From contig VWVY01000002.1 of the NCBI GenBank assembly GCA_009846685.1, forward strand, positions 248,001-312,000: DNA of 64,000 bases, in the 5' to 3' direction. This document shows, piece by piece, positions 42,067 through 52,019 of this stretch. The notes under the pieces were generated by a model. That model was given only the letters and a program-made list of their open reading frames with translations. It had not been told where the DNA came from and ran no database searches. Position 1 is the first letter of the stretch. The number at the start of each line of letters is the position of its first letter. Made by a program: the position numbers and the translations under genes. This DNA comes from Rhizobiales bacterium SYSU XM002. Lineage in GTDB: Bacteria > Pseudomonadota > Alphaproteobacteria > Rhizobiales > Beijerinckiaceae.

Positions 42067-43281
42067 TCAGTGCAGCCCATTCCGGGCGCAGTGGGCGCGA
42101 AGCGAGAGCATCAGTGTGAGCGAGAGGAAGGCGGTTCCCAGCATGACCGACACGAGACTTGCCGCACCAAGATGATCGAGCATGAAACCGCCAAGGATGG
42201 GCGCAAGCGCACCGGCGGTGTTCTGGGAGACCGTGATCTTGTTGAGGCGCTCACCATAGCCGCGCGAGCCGAACATCGCGAGTGTCAATCCGCCGCGGGC
42301 GATCGTCAGCAGACCGTTCGAGATGCCATAGAGCATGGCAAAGGCAATTCCGATGATCGGTGTTCCGCCGCTCCAGAGCAAGACCAGAAAGGCGGCAGGC
42401 AGGCAGAAGGCCGAGACCATGGCTGTGATCATGACGGAATAGCGAGAGCCAAACAGCATCTCTCCCATGCGGCCGGCGACCTGGAAAACGCCGACAAGGC
42501 TGCCGATCAGAACGGCGGCGGTCGCCGCGAACCCAAGCCCTTCCAGAACCGGAAACACGAGCAGCGACCATGAATTGAAGATGAGGCCGTTGAACGCGAG
42601 CATCAGTGCAAACAGTCCGAACGCTAGGGCGAATGCCTCATGCCGGATTCCGGGCTCGACCGTCGCAGCCCGTTCGGCGCCGTTCCGGGCCGCCTCGCTG
42701 CCGTTGAGCAATAGAAGGTGCAGCGGCAGGCAGATGACGAGATTCAGTCCGGCGAAAAACAGTACGATGTCGCGCCAGCCCATGTGTTGCATCAGGTAGG
42801 CGGTGAAAGGCCAGAAAATCGTCGAGGCGAGGCCACCCATGAAGGTCAGAAACGAGATGGCGCGCCGTGCCTGATGCCCTGCGATCTGGGTGAGGGCGGT
42901 AAAGGCGGCGGAGTAAAGCGCCATCGGGCCGCCGATCCCGATGATGGTCCAGGCCAGATAGTAGCTCCAGAGCGAACCGGCCTTCGAAAGCATGGCGAGA
43001 CCGAGCGCGGTGATGACGGAGCCCACCGACATCACGATCCGTGATCCCGACCGGTCCTGCCAGCGGCCGATGGCGGGGCCGAAGATCGCGGCGCAGATCA
43101 GCGGAACCGAAGCGCCGCCAAGCACGAGGGCGCTTGAGATATCGAGATCGTCGCCGATCTTCTGCGACAGCAGCGAGAGCAGGTAGTAGGTCGTTCCCCA
43201 GCCGATGATCTGCGTGACACCGAGCCCGAGAATCGCTCGCCGGGCATCGCGCCCGAGAGAAACGGCCGGCGGAGCGTGCAT
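42067..43281 (-). CDS. MFS transporter
   Basis: 404 residues with about 12 membrane helices. The loop between helices 2 and 3 reads GPAIGRWQDRSGSRIVMSVG, an MFS A-type motif. Also visible is a glycine-rich N-terminus (LGLGVTQIIGWGTTYYLLSLLS), common in a subgroup of YbfB/oxalate-formate-like MFS members. The substrate cannot be told from sequence. It stands alone on its strand between pepN and the Tct genes, all in the same direction. Confidence 0.82.
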   Translation of the reverse strand: MHAPPAVSLGRDARRAILGLGVTQIIGWGTTYYLLSLLSQKIGDDLDISSALVLGGASVPLICAAIFGPAIGRWQDRSGSRIVMSVGSVITALGLAMLSKAGSLWSYYLAWTIIGIGGPMALYSAAFTALTQIAGHQARRAISFLTFMGGLASTIFWPFTAYLMQHMGWRDIVLFFAGLNLVICLPLHLLLLNGSEAARNGAERAATVEPGIRHEAFALAFGLFALMLAFNGLIFNSWSLLVFPVLEGLGFAATAAVLIGSLVGVFQVAGRMGEMLFGSRYSVMITAMVSAFCLPAAFLVLLWSGGTPIIGIAFAMLYGISNGLLTIARGGLTLAMFGSRGYGERLNKITVSQNTAGALAPILGGFMLDHLGAASLVSVMLGTAFLSLTLMLSLRAHCARNGLH

Positions 43282-43389
43282 GGCGATATCCGGCGAGAAG
43301 GAGGAAGGCGCCGCCGACGCGGCCCCGGTTGACGCCAGAATGGCGCGCCCGGCAGGCCCGTTACAAGAGAATTTTTGCTGTGTCGGGCG

Positions 43390-44898
43390 CTATTCGACGA
43401 ACACTTCCTCGCGCTTGGCGCGGATCGAGGGAAGAACCGCCAGAACCAGCAGGACGATGGAAACCACAAGGAGCGATGCCGCGAGCGGGTTGGTGCCGAA
43501 ATCCAGCAGGCTCAGCCAGTTGCCGCGCGCGAAGATCATCGCAAGGCGGAGTTTTTCCTCCATGATCTTGCCAAGCACAAAGGCGACAAGCATCGGCGCG
43601 GGCTCGAAGCCGAGCTTGATGAACGCATAGCCGACAAGGCCGAAGAAGGCCGCCAGTACCACATCAAACCATTGTCCGTTCACCGAATAGATGCCGATGC
43701 AGCAGAAGATCAGGATCGCGGGAAACAGCATCCGGTAGGGGACGCGCAGAAGCTGCACCCACATGCCCACCAGCGGCAGGTTGATGATGACCAGCATGAG
43801 GTTGCCGATCCACATCGAGGCGATCATGCCCCAGAACAGCTTCGGCTGTTCGGTGACGATCTGCGGTCCCGGCACGATGCCGTGGATCGTCATCGCGCCG
43901 ACCATCACCGCCATCACAGCGTTCGGTGGAATGCCGAGTGTGAGGAGGGGAATGAATGAGGTCTGCGCCGCCGCGTTGTTCGCACTTTCCGGTCCGGCGA
44001 CGCCCTGGATCGCGCCTTGACCGAAAGCCTTCGGTGTTTTCGATATCTTTTTCTCGACCGTGTAGGCGCCGAAGGCAGCGAGCGTTGCGCCGCCACCGGG
44101 CAGGATGCCGAGGAGGGAGCCGAGCAGGGTGCCCCGCGCGATGGCCGGAGCGGATTCGATGAGATCCTCCCGCGTCGGCATCAGCCCCGTCACCTTCTGT
44201 TCGACGATGTCGCGGCTTTCGCGGTTTTCGAGATTGCGCAGGATTTCGGCGAAACCGAACATGCCCATTGCCAGCGTCACGAACTCGATGCCGTCGGCGA
44301 GCGGAGCATAGTTGAAGGTCATGCGCTGCGCGCCGGTCTCGACATCGGTACCGATGGTCGAGAGCAGCAGGCCGAGAAAGACCATCGCGATCGCCTTCAG
44401 GATCGAACCCGATGCGAGCACGATGGCGCAGACCAGTCCGAGCGCCATCAGCGCGAAATATTCCGCCGGTCCGAAAGCCTGCGCGACATCCGTCAGCGGC
44501 TTGGCGAGCGCGGCGATCAGGACGGTGCCGAACGTGCCGGCGACAAACGAGCCGATGGCGGCAATGGCGAGCGCCGCCCCGGCGCGCCCCTTCTTGGCCA
44601 TCTGGTGCCCGTCGAGCGTGGTCACGACCGAGGAGGCTTCTCCCGGCAGGTTGACGAGGATCGCCGTCGTCGAGCCGCCGTATTGCGCGCCGTAGAAGAT
44701 GCCGGCGAGCATGATAAGCGCGCCTGTGGGATCGAGCTTGTAGGTCACTGGCAGCAGCATTGCGATGGTTGCGATCGGACCGATGCCGGGCAGGACGCCA
44801 ATCAGCGTGCCGACAAGCGCACCGATGAGGCAGAGCAGCAGGTTGATCGGGCTGACGGCGACCGAGAAACCGAACGCGAGGTTGGAGAGAAGGTCCAT
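43390..44898 (-). CDS. tctA: tripartite tricarboxylate transporter large permease TctA
   Basis: 502 residues with about 12 membrane helices. The TctA signatures are GTLIGVLPGIGPIATIAMLLP near residue 30, IFYGAQYGGSTTAILVNLPGE, and LLGILPGGGATLAAFGAYTVEKK with the second glycine-proline motif. It is the main permease of TTT systems that import carboxylates using a periplasmic receptor, TctC. Reading frame extends upstream to 45513, but this overlaps TctB; the ATG at 44898 gives the normal length. Confidence 0.93.
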   Translation of the reverse strand: MDLLSNLAFGFSVAVSPINLLLCLIGALVGTLIGVLPGIGPIATIAMLLPVTYKLDPTGALIMLAGIFYGAQYGGSTTAILVNLPGEASSVVTTLDGHQMAKKGRAGAALAIAAIGSFVAGTFGTVLIAALAKPLTDVAQAFGPAEYFALMALGLVCAIVLASGSILKAIAMVFLGLLLSTIGTDVETGAQRMTFNYAPLADGIEFVTLAMGMFGFAEILRNLENRESRDIVEQKVTGLMPTREDLIESAPAIARGTLLGSLLGILPGGGATLAAFGAYTVEKKISKTPKAFGQGAIQGVAGPESANNAAAQTSFIPLLTLGIPPNAVMAVMVGAMTIHGIVPGPQIVTEQPKLFWGMIASMWIGNLMLVIINLPLVGMWVQLLRVPYRMLFPAILIFCCIGIYSVNGQWFDVVLAAFFGLVGYAFIKLGFEPAPMLVAFVLGKIMEEKLRLAMIFARGNWLSLLDFGTNPLAASLLVVSIVLLVLAVLPSIRAKREEVFVE

Positions 44899-44909
44899 CG
44901 GCCGCCCCG

Positions 44910-45374
44910 TCAGAGCTTGGGCCAGATCGGAATCGCCTGCGCGAGCCCGTAGCGGAACAGCACGACGCAGAACAGCGTCATCAGCGCGGCGAAGATCACG
45001 GCTTCCTTCAGCCGGAAATCGGCGGAAGCCAGCGCGGCGATCAGCATCAGGGGGATCCCGGTCAGCACGAGGCCAAGCGGCTCGATTGCGAAGGCGAAGA
45101 ACAATACGCCGCCGAGAATGCAAGCGATGCCACGCCACGCGATGCGGCCGAAGCCCTCGCCCTCGCGGAAGAAGCCGCCGGCCGCAATGATCGCGCCGAG
45201 CACCAGCAGAGCCATGGCCGTGTAACGCGGTGCGGAGCCGGAATTGAGCCCGGAGGTACCGGCAACAGGCAGATGCCGGCTCAGGAACAGTGCCAGGGCT
45301 GCAATCAACATCAGGACGAGCCCGCCGACGATATCCTGTATCGCCCGTGGGCCATTGGGTATTCTCTCGCTCAC
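44910..45374 (-). CDS. tctB: tripartite tricarboxylate transporter small permease TctB
   Basis: 154 residues with four membrane helices, e.g. DIVGGLVLMLIAALALFLSRHLP and AMALLVLGAIIAAGGFF, typical of TctB. The GTG start at 45374 is preceded by GGGGG five bases upstream and gives the right length; the frame upstream is not protein-like. It is 11 bases from tctA. No TctC receptor gene is nearby, so the receptor must be elsewhere. Confidence 0.85.
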   Translation of the reverse strand: MSERIPNGPRAIQDIVGGLVLMLIAALALFLSRHLPVAGTSGLNSGSAPRYTAMALLVLGAIIAAGGFFREGEGFGRIAWRGIACILGGVLFFAFAIEPLGLVLTGIPLMLIAALASADFRLKEAVIFAALMTLFCVVLFRYGLAQAIPIWPKL

Positions 45375-45543
45375 GTTTCCCCCGGGAACGCGGGCCGCGA
45401 TTTCGGAGCGGCCTGCTCCTATTCGATCGATTTTCGCGCAAACTGCCGGATGCCGTGCCGTTGAGCAAGGGGAAAGGCCGAACGGCTCCGTGATTTGCAC
45501 GGGGCGACGACATCGGCTACCCCGGGGACAACTCTTTTTCAGG

Positions 45544-46383
45544 ATGTCGCCGATGTTCGGAATTCCGGTGGGTGATCTCGTCACCCTGGTTGTGGCGTTG
45601 CTCGGCGCCGGTTTGGTCACCGGCCTGCTGGCCGGCATGTTCGGCGTCGGTGGTGGCGCCGTCATCGTGCCGGTGCTCTACCAGATCTTCGGCTTCCTCA
45701 ACGTGCCGGAGGATGTGCGGATGCACCTCTGCGTCGGCACCTCGCTGGCGATCATCATTCCCACTTCCATCCAGTCGTTCCGTGCGCATCGTGCAAAGGG
45801 CAAGGTGCTGATGGACGTGCTGAAGATCTGGGCGGCGCCGGTTGTTCTTTCCGTGATCGCGGGCGGCGCGATTGCCGCCTTCGCGCCGGCGCTCGTGCTC
45901 AAACTCGTGTTCGTGCTGGTCGCCGGTTCGAACGCGATCAAGCTCCTCTCCGGGCGTGACGATTGGCGGATTTCCAACGATCTGCCGGGTCCCACCGGAA
46001 TGCGGGTCTATGGCATCCTGATCGGGCTTGCCTCTTCGCTGATGGGCATCGGCGGCGGCGCGATCTCGAACATGATCCTCTCGCTCCATAACAAGCCGAT
46101 TCACAACGCGGTCGCGACCTCGTCCGGGCTCGGTGTGCTGATTTCCGTTCCCGGCGCGCTTGCCTATATTGCTGCCGGTTGGCCCAAGATGGCGCTGCTG
46201 CCGCCGCTCTCGCTCGGTTTTGTCTCTCTGCTCGGATTCGCGTTGATCGCCCCGACATCGACCCTCGTCGCGCCGTTCGGCGCGAAGCTCGCGCATTCGA
46301 TGCCAAAGCGTCGGCTCGAAGTTGCCTTCGGCGTCTTCCTCCTGCTTGTCAGTGCGCGATTCATCTGGGGGCTTGTCAGCTGA
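45544..46383 (+). CDS. TSUP family (TauE/SafE) permease
   Basis: 279 residues with about eight membrane helices. The two half-motifs of the family are present: LLAGMFGVGGGAVIVPVLYQI near residue 31 and ASSLMGIGGGAISNMILSLHNKP near residue 165. Members export or import sulfite, sulfonates or related anions. It is divergent from tctB over 169 bases that hold both promoters. The ATG at 45544 or 45553 may be used. Confidence 0.9.
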   Translation: MSPMFGIPVGDLVTLVVALLGAGLVTGLLAGMFGVGGGAVIVPVLYQIFGFLNVPEDVRMHLCVGTSLAIIIPTSIQSFRAHRAKGKVLMDVLKIWAAPVVLSVIAGGAIAAFAPALVLKLVFVLVAGSNAIKLLSGRDDWRISNDLPGPTGMRVYGILIGLASSLMGIGGGAISNMILSLHNKPIHNAVATSSGLGVLISVPGALAYIAAGWPKMALLPPLSLGFVSLLGFALIAPTSTLVAPFGAKLAHSMPKRRLEVAFGVFLLLVSARFIWGLVS

Positions 46384-46437
46384 CTGATTGCGAGGCCGAG
46401 CCAGCGCGTTATGCTGTTCTCTGCGAAAGGGGACATC

Positions 46438-47739
46438 ATGCCGCGCGAGATCACCGCTGACATCGAGCGCCTTTTCCGGCGGATCGACACCCGGCGCGAC
46501 GACCTCGTCAAGCTGACGCAGGATCTGATCCGCTTTCCGACCGTCAACCCGCCCGGCGACGCCTATGAGGCCTGTGCACGCTTTCTCGGTGCACGGCTCG
46601 ACGCGCGCGGCGCGAGGGTTGATTACGTGCGGGGCAAGGGCGAACCAGACGATACGGACCTTCACCCGCGCCTCAATGTCGTAGGCCGGTTCGAGGGTGG
46701 CTTGCCGGGGCCGTGCGTCCATTTCAACGGCCATATCGACGTCGTCGAGGCGGGTCTCGGCTGGACGCTGCCGCCCTTCGAGGGCGTCGTGAAGGACGGG
46801 CGTGTCTATGGCCGCGGTGCCTGCGACATGAAGGGCGGTATCGCCAGCGCGATCATCGCGATGGAATCGCTCCTCGATGAGGGGCTGCTGACGCGAGGCG
46901 CGATCGAGTTTTCCGGCACGGTCGATGAGGAATCGGGCGGTTTTGGCGGAGTCGGCCACCTTGCGCGCAACGGCTGGTTCGACAAGGGCCGGGTCGATCA
47001 CGTCATCATTCCAGAGCCACTCAACCCGGATCGCGTCTGCCTTGGTCATCGCGGCGTTTGGTGGGCCGAGGTCGAGATCACGGGGCAGATCGGGCATGGT
47101 GCGATGCCGTTCCTCGGCGTTTCCGCCATCCGCGGTATGGGCGATTTCCTGACGCTGATCGAAAAAGAACTGGTACCGGCACTGGAAACCCGGCGCACGC
47201 GCATGCCCTGCGTGCCGGAGGGGGCGAGGCAGGCGACGCTTAACCTCAATTCGATCCACGGCGGCCAGCCGGAGCCCTTCGACGGATTGCCGGCACCGGT
47301 GGTGGCAGATCGCTGTCGGCTGGTGCTCGACCGGCGCTACCTTATCGAGGAACCGCTGGAGGGCGTGAAAGGCGAGATCGTCGCGCTGCTCGATCGGGTG
47401 AAGGCCGCGCGCGCAGGGCTCGATTATTCCGTGCGTGAGATCATGACCTTCGCCCCGACGATGACGGAACCGGATGCGCCGGTCGTTGCGGCCCTCGACG
47501 AGTGGATCGACAATCTCTTCGGCCGCCCGGCGGAACACGTCGCTTCGCCGGGCACCTACGACCAGAAGCACATCACCCGTTTCGGTGCGGTGCGCGATTG
47601 CGTTGCCTACGGGCCCGGCATTCTCGACCTCGCGCATCAGCCGGACGAATGGGTCGGCATCGAAGACATGGTGCTATCCACCAAGGTCATGGCCGCTGCA
47701 ACGCTGACGCTGTTGCGCCGCGAGACGAGCCGCGCTTAA
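46438..47739 (+). CDS. M20 family deacylase, ArgE/DapE type
   Basis: 433 residues. Zinc ligands are recognisable: FNGHIDVV, YGRGACDMKGG (bridging Asp) and TVDEESGGFGG (catalytic and ligand Glu), then the later ligand in SPGTYDQKHIT. Members hydrolyse N-acyl amino acids or succinyl-diaminopimelate. The start with GAAAGGGGA 5-12 bases upstream is at 46438. The gene precedes a peptide-type ABC importer on the same strand, so it probably processes an imported N-acylated substrate. Confidence 0.88.
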   Translation: MPREITADIERLFRRIDTRRDDLVKLTQDLIRFPTVNPPGDAYEACARFLGARLDARGARVDYVRGKGEPDDTDLHPRLNVVGRFEGGLPGPCVHFNGHIDVVEAGLGWTLPPFEGVVKDGRVYGRGACDMKGGIASAIIAMESLLDEGLLTRGAIEFSGTVDEESGGFGGVGHLARNGWFDKGRVDHVIIPEPLNPDRVCLGHRGVWWAEVEITGQIGHGAMPFLGVSAIRGMGDFLTLIEKELVPALETRRTRMPCVPEGARQATLNLNSIHGGQPEPFDGLPAPVVADRCRLVLDRRYLIEEPLEGVKGEIVALLDRVKAARAGLDYSVREIMTFAPTMTEPDAPVVAALDEWIDNLFGRPAEHVASPGTYDQKHITRFGAVRDCVAYGPGILDLAHQPDEWVGIEDMVLSTKVMAAATLTLLRRETSRA

Positions 47740-47786
47740 GTCTGGCAACAGTCCAATATTTCGGGACCGGTAGGGAAGGGGACCCC

Positions 47787-49271
47787 ATGATCGCGAAGGT
47801 TTTGAAGCAGGTGCTGCTGGCTGGGATCGGCGCGCTGGCGGCCTCGGGCGCGATTGCGCAGGGCAAGGACAGCGTGGTGATTTGCCAGACGCTGGAGCCA
47901 CCGATTCTCGATCCCTCCGGCGGGGCTGCGGCAGCGATTCGCGAGGTAACCTACGGCAATATCTTCGAAGGGCTCGTCGCGCTGGACCGCAATTCGAAGA
48001 TCATTCCGGCGCTGGCCGAGAGCTGGGAGACGAGCGCCGATGGCATGAAGTACATCTTCCGGCTGCGGAAGAACGCGAAATTCCATGATGGCACGCCGAT
48101 GACTTCGGCGGACGTAAAATTCTCGTTCGATCGCGCCGTCGCGCCCGATTCGAAAAACGCTCAGAAATGGATCTTCCAGCCGATCAGCGAGATCGCGACG
48201 CCCGCGCCCGATGTCGTCGAGATCACGCTGAAGCAGTTCGCCTCCGATTTCCTCTACGGTCTCGCCTGGGGCGACGCGGTGATCTTCTCGGAGAAATCGG
48301 TTACCAAAGCCGCGACCGATCCGGTCGGCACAGGGCCCTTCCGGTTCAAGAGCTGGAACAGGGGCGACCGCCTTACGCTCGAACGCTTCGATGGCTGGTG
48401 GGGAGCGAAGCCCGCGCTGGGGAATGCCACCTTCCGCTTCATCGCGGATCCGCAGGCGCAGGTCGCCGCACTCCTCGCCGGCGATTGTGATGCGCATACC
48501 AACATCGGTGCGCAGGAGGCCGTTCCCCAGCTCAAGGCCGACCCGAAACTGACGGTGACCGTCGGCCGCACCGAGGGCGAGACGATCGTCGCCATGAACA
48601 ACGCCAAGGCACCGCTCAACGATGTTCGCGTGCGTCGCGCGCTCGCGATGGCGGTGGATCGCAAGCTCGTCAATGAGGGCGCCGTTTCGGGCTTCGGTAC
48701 GCCTATCGGAAGCCATTTCTCGCCCAACCACCCGGATTATGTCGACCTGACCGGCGAAACCCCGTTCGATCCGAAGAAGGCGAAGGCATTGCTCGCCGAA
48801 GCTGGCTTCCCCAACGGGCTCTCGCTTACCCTGCGTCTCCCGCCACCGGCCTATGCGCGGCGAGGCGGCGAGGTGGTCGCGGCGATGCTCGCGGAAATCG
48901 GGGTGAAGACGAGCATCGAACCGCTAGAATGGCCGCAATGGCTGGAGCGCGTGTTTCGTAACAAGGATTTCGACCTGACGATCGTTTCGCACGTCGAGCC
49001 GATGGACCTCAATATTTACACACGAGACAACTACTACTTCGGCTACAAGTCCGAGGCCTTGAACGCCGCGTTCCAGAAGATCAAGAGCGCGCGCTCCGAT
49101 GCCGAGCGCAAGGCGGCTTTCGAGGCGGCACAGCGGCAGATCGTTCAGGATCAGGTCAATATCTTCCTCTTCATGCTGCCGAAGGTGACGGTGGCGAAGA
49201 AGGGGCTCTCGGGTCTGTGGGAGCACGCGCCGTTGCCAGCGACCCCGCTCGCGGAGTTGCGCTGGCAATAG
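47787..49271 (+). CDS. ABC peptide-type substrate-binding protein (SBP family 5)
   Basis: 494 residues. Signal peptide with core VLLAGIGALAASGAIAQ, then the family 5 signature EVTYGNIFEGLVALDRNSKIIPALAESWE, YIFRLRKNAKFHDGTPMTSADVKFS and VRRALAMAVDRK. A periplasmic receptor of DppA/OppA type. The first gene of the importer, followed by two permeases and two ATPases, with the deacylase directly upstream. Confidence 0.92.
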   Translation: MIAKVLKQVLLAGIGALAASGAIAQGKDSVVICQTLEPPILDPSGGAAAAIREVTYGNIFEGLVALDRNSKIIPALAESWETSADGMKYIFRLRKNAKFHDGTPMTSADVKFSFDRAVAPDSKNAQKWIFQPISEIATPAPDVVEITLKQFASDFLYGLAWGDAVIFSEKSVTKAATDPVGTGPFRFKSWNRGDRLTLERFDGWWGAKPALGNATFRFIADPQAQVAALLAGDCDAHTNIGAQEAVPQLKADPKLTVTVGRTEGETIVAMNNAKAPLNDVRVRRALAMAVDRKLVNEGAVSGFGTPIGSHFSPNHPDYVDLTGETPFDPKKAKALLAEAGFPNGLSLTLRLPPPAYARRGGEVVAAMLAEIGVKTSIEPLEWPQWLERVFRNKDFDLTIVSHVEPMDLNIYTRDNYYFGYKSEALNAAFQKIKSARSDAERKAAFEAAQRQIVQDQVNIFLFMLPKVTVAKKGLSGLWEHAPLPATPLAELRWQ

Positions 49272-49298
49272 CCGAGGCGTCCGGCGGAGGGCGGCGGC

Positions 49299-50246
49299 AT
49301 GGGGCATTTTATCCTGCGGCGGCTCGCGGGGTTCGTCCTGACGATGCTCGCCGCCGCCATTCTTATTTTCCTGCTGCTGGAAGTGTTGCCGGGCGATCCG
49401 GCCGGGACGATGCTCGGCGTCAGTGCGACCCCGGAGACTGTTGCGGCCTTGCGGGCGGAACTGGGGCTCGATCGACCGGCGTTCCAACGCTTCCTTTCGT
49501 GGATTCTCGGGCTATTCACCGGCGATCTCGGGCTTTCGTACACTTATCGCGTGCCTGTTGGCGGGCTCATCGCCGAGCGGATCGCGGTGACGTTGCCGCT
49601 GGCGACGATGGCGCTTGTGCTGGCCGCGACCATCGGCATCACGCTCGGCACGCTCGCGGCCTCGCGCGGCTCCGGCCCGGTCGACGCTGCCATCATGGCG
49701 GTTTCGCAACTCGGCATCGCGATCCCGAATTTCTGGTTCGGCATCCTGTTCGTGCTGCTGTTCTCGGTCACGCTCGGCTGGTTTCCCTCCGGCGGCTTTC
49801 CCGGCTGGCAGGCCGATCCCGCCGGGGCCTTCCGCGCGCTGGTCCTCCCCGCCTTCGCGCTCGCGTTGCCGCAATCGGCGGTGCTGGCACGGATGACGCG
49901 CACCTCGATGCTCGAAACCCTCGGAGAGGACTTTATCCGCACGGCGCGGGCCAAGGGGCTCAATCGCGCGCAGGTGCTGCGCCGGCATGCGCTCAGGAAC
50001 GCCCTCATCCCCGTCATCACTGTTCTGGGGCTGCAATTCTCTTTTCTCGTTGCCGGCACGATCGTCGTCGAGAATGTGTTCGCGTTACCGGGTCTGGGCC
50101 GGTTGCTGGTGCAGGCAGTCGGCGGGCATGACCTCATCCTCATCAAGTCGCTGGTGCTTCTATTCGTCGGCACGGTGATCGCTGTGAACACCGCCGTCGA
50201 TCTCGCGTATGGCTTGATCGATCCACGTCTGAGGATCGCGGCATGA
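49299..50246 (+). CDS. ABC peptide-type permease, DppB-like
   Basis: 315 residues with six membrane helices. Typical N-terminus LRRLAGFVLTMLAAAILIFLLLEVLPGDPA, and the EAA loop with IRTARAKGLNRAQVLRRHALRNALIPVI that contacts the ATPase. It overlaps the second permease by four bases. Confidence 0.93.
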   Translation: MGHFILRRLAGFVLTMLAAAILIFLLLEVLPGDPAGTMLGVSATPETVAALRAELGLDRPAFQRFLSWILGLFTGDLGLSYTYRVPVGGLIAERIAVTLPLATMALVLAATIGITLGTLAASRGSGPVDAAIMAVSQLGIAIPNFWFGILFVLLFSVTLGWFPSGGFPGWQADPAGAFRALVLPAFALALPQSAVLARMTRTSMLETLGEDFIRTARAKGLNRAQVLRRHALRNALIPVITVLGLQFSFLVAGTIVVENVFALPGLGRLLVQAVGGHDLILIKSLVLLFVGTVIAVNTAVDLAYGLIDPRLRIAA

Positions 50247-51070
50247 TCGCCCGAGCGCTTCGCCATCCCTCGTTCCTGATCGGTGCGGTGCTATCGTTGC
50301 TGATCTGCACCGTGGCGCTCGCCTCGCTATTCTGGACGCCGGAAGATCCGACGAAGATGCGTATCCTGATGCGTCTCAAGGGACCTTCGGCCGAATTCTG
50401 GCTCGGGACCGACCAGTTCGGGCGTGATGTTGCCTCGATACTGATGGTCGGCGCCCGCAATGCATTGCTGACCGGGCTCGTGGCGGTCGCAATCGGTCTC
50501 GGCTTCGGCCTGATGCTCGGGGTGATGGCTGCGCAGATGAAAGGACGCTGGATCGATGACGCCATTATGCGGGCGCTCGATTTCGTATTTGCCTTTCCCG
50601 CCGTCCTCAGCGCGATCCTGATCTTGACCTTTCTCGGGCCGGGTCTTGTCAACGCCGTGATCGCCATCGGCATTTTCAACATTCCCGTGTTCGCGCGCGT
50701 CGCGCGCGGAGCCACGCTTCAGGTTCTGGCGCGGGATTTCATCCGGGCGGCGCAACTTGCGCGCGTGCCGAAGCTCGTCATCTTGCGACGACATGTGCTG
50801 CCGAATATCGCGGGGCTGATGATTGTGCAGGCAAGCACGCAGTTCGCGCTCGCGATCCTCGCCGAGGCGGGTCTGTCCTACCTCGGGCTTGGCACCCAAC
50901 CGCCGAACCCGTCATGGGGGCGGATGCTGAACGACGCCCAGACCTTCCTTGCGATGTCGCCACGCCTCGCCCTGCTCCCCGGTCTCGCGATCGCCCTCTC
51001 GGTGCTCGCCTTCAACCTGCTGGGGGATGGCTTGCGCGATATCCTCGATCCGCGGCTTGAGGAGCGTTAG
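50243..51070 (+). CDS. ABC peptide-type permease, DppC-like
   Basis: 275 residues with six membrane helices. WLGTDQFGRDVASILMVGARNALL is the family signature after the first helix, and the EAA loop reads FIRAAQLARVPKLVILRRHVLPN. Start overlaps dppB-like stop (ATGA), and the ATPase gene begins one base after its stop. Confidence 0.93.
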   Translation: MIARALRHPSFLIGAVLSLLICTVALASLFWTPEDPTKMRILMRLKGPSAEFWLGTDQFGRDVASILMVGARNALLTGLVAVAIGLGFGLMLGVMAAQMKGRWIDDAIMRALDFVFAFPAVLSAILILTFLGPGLVNAVIAIGIFNIPVFARVARGATLQVLARDFIRAAQLARVPKLVILRRHVLPNIAGLMIVQASTQFALAILAEAGLSYLGLGTQPPNPSWGRMLNDAQTFLAMSPRLALLPGLAIALSVLAFNLLGDGLRDILDPRLEER

Positions 51071-51071
51071 C

Positions 51072-52019
51072 ATGCTCGAAGTCGACCGGCTCACTGTCAC
51101 TTTCCGGGACCTCAGGATCCTGCGCGACCTTTCTTTCTCGCTCGAACGTGGTGAGACGCTGGGGATCGTCGGTGAATCCGGCTCGGGCAAGACCGTGACG
51201 GCGCTCTCGATCATGGGCCTCCTGCCGCGTTGGCTCGGCATGGAAGGCGCGATCCGCCTCAGCGGGCGTAATATTGCCGGACTGTCGGAAACCAACCTTT
51301 GCGCGCTGCGCGGGCGCCGGATCGGCATGATCTTTCAGGAGCCGATGACGGCGCTCAATCCCGTGCAGCGCGTCGGCGATCAGATCGCGGAAGGACTCGT
51401 CCTGCACGGCGTGATGGATCGCGAGGCGGCGAAGGTGGAGGCGATCCGCCTCATCGGTCGGGTCGGTCTCGACCGACCGGAACAACGGGCCCGATCCTAC
51501 CCACATGAGCTTTCAGGCGGCCAGCGCCAGCGTGTGATGATCGCGATGGCCATCGCCTGCCGGCCGGACGTGCTCATCGCGGATGAACCAACCTCCGCGC
51601 TCGATGTGACGGTCCAGGCCGAGATTCTCACGCTATTGCGTGAGATTCGCGACGAGACCGGCATGGCGATGCTGATGATCAGTCACGACCTCGCGGTGAT
51701 CTCGCGCATCGCGGATCGTGTTCTGGTGCTCTACGGCGGCGCGCCGATGGAGATGGGGCCGACGAAAGCTCTGCTGAGCGCGCCGCGTCAGCCCTATACC
51801 CGCGGGCTTCTCGCTGCCATTCCCCGGGGCACCGCCCGGGCGACCCGCCTGAGCCCGATTCCCGGCCATGTGCCGGACCTGCGGAGCGTTCCCGACGGCT
51901 GCCCGTTCTCGAACCGCTGCCCGAGGGCGGACGAGACTTGCGCCCGCACGACGCCGCCGCCCGAACAGGCGACGACCCGGGCATGGTGTCACCATCTCGA
52001 CCGGGGAGGAGCGGGATGA
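51072..52019 (+). CDS. ABC peptide-type ATPase, DppD-like
   Basis: 315 residues. Walker A GESGSGKT at about 36-43, signature LSGGQRQRV, Walker [13 protein letters not shown], and the C-terminal cysteine-containing oligopeptide domain ([17 protein letters not shown]) that in this family can carry an Fe-S cluster. The stop overlaps the second ATPase by four bases. Confidence 0.94.
   Translation: MLEVDRLTVTFRDLRILRDLSFSLERGETLGIVGESGSGKTVTALSIMGLLPRWLGMEGAIRLSGRNIAGLSETNLCALRGRRIGMIFQEPMTALNPVQRVGDQIAEGLVLHGVMDREAAKVEAIRLIGRVGLDRPEQRARSYPHELSGGQRQRVMIAMAIACRPDVLIADEPTSALDVTVQAEILTLLREIRDETGMAMLMISHDLAVISRIADRVLVLYGGAPMEMGPTKALLSAPRQPYTRGLLAAIPRGTARATRLSPIPGHVPDLRSVPDGCPFSNRCPRADETCARTTPPPEQATTRAWCHHLDRGGAG

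Noticed and set aside
45517-47637. 706-codon minus-strand frame across the TSUP and M20 genes
   Set aside because: Spans two genes with clear motifs on the + strand; charged low-complexity shadow.
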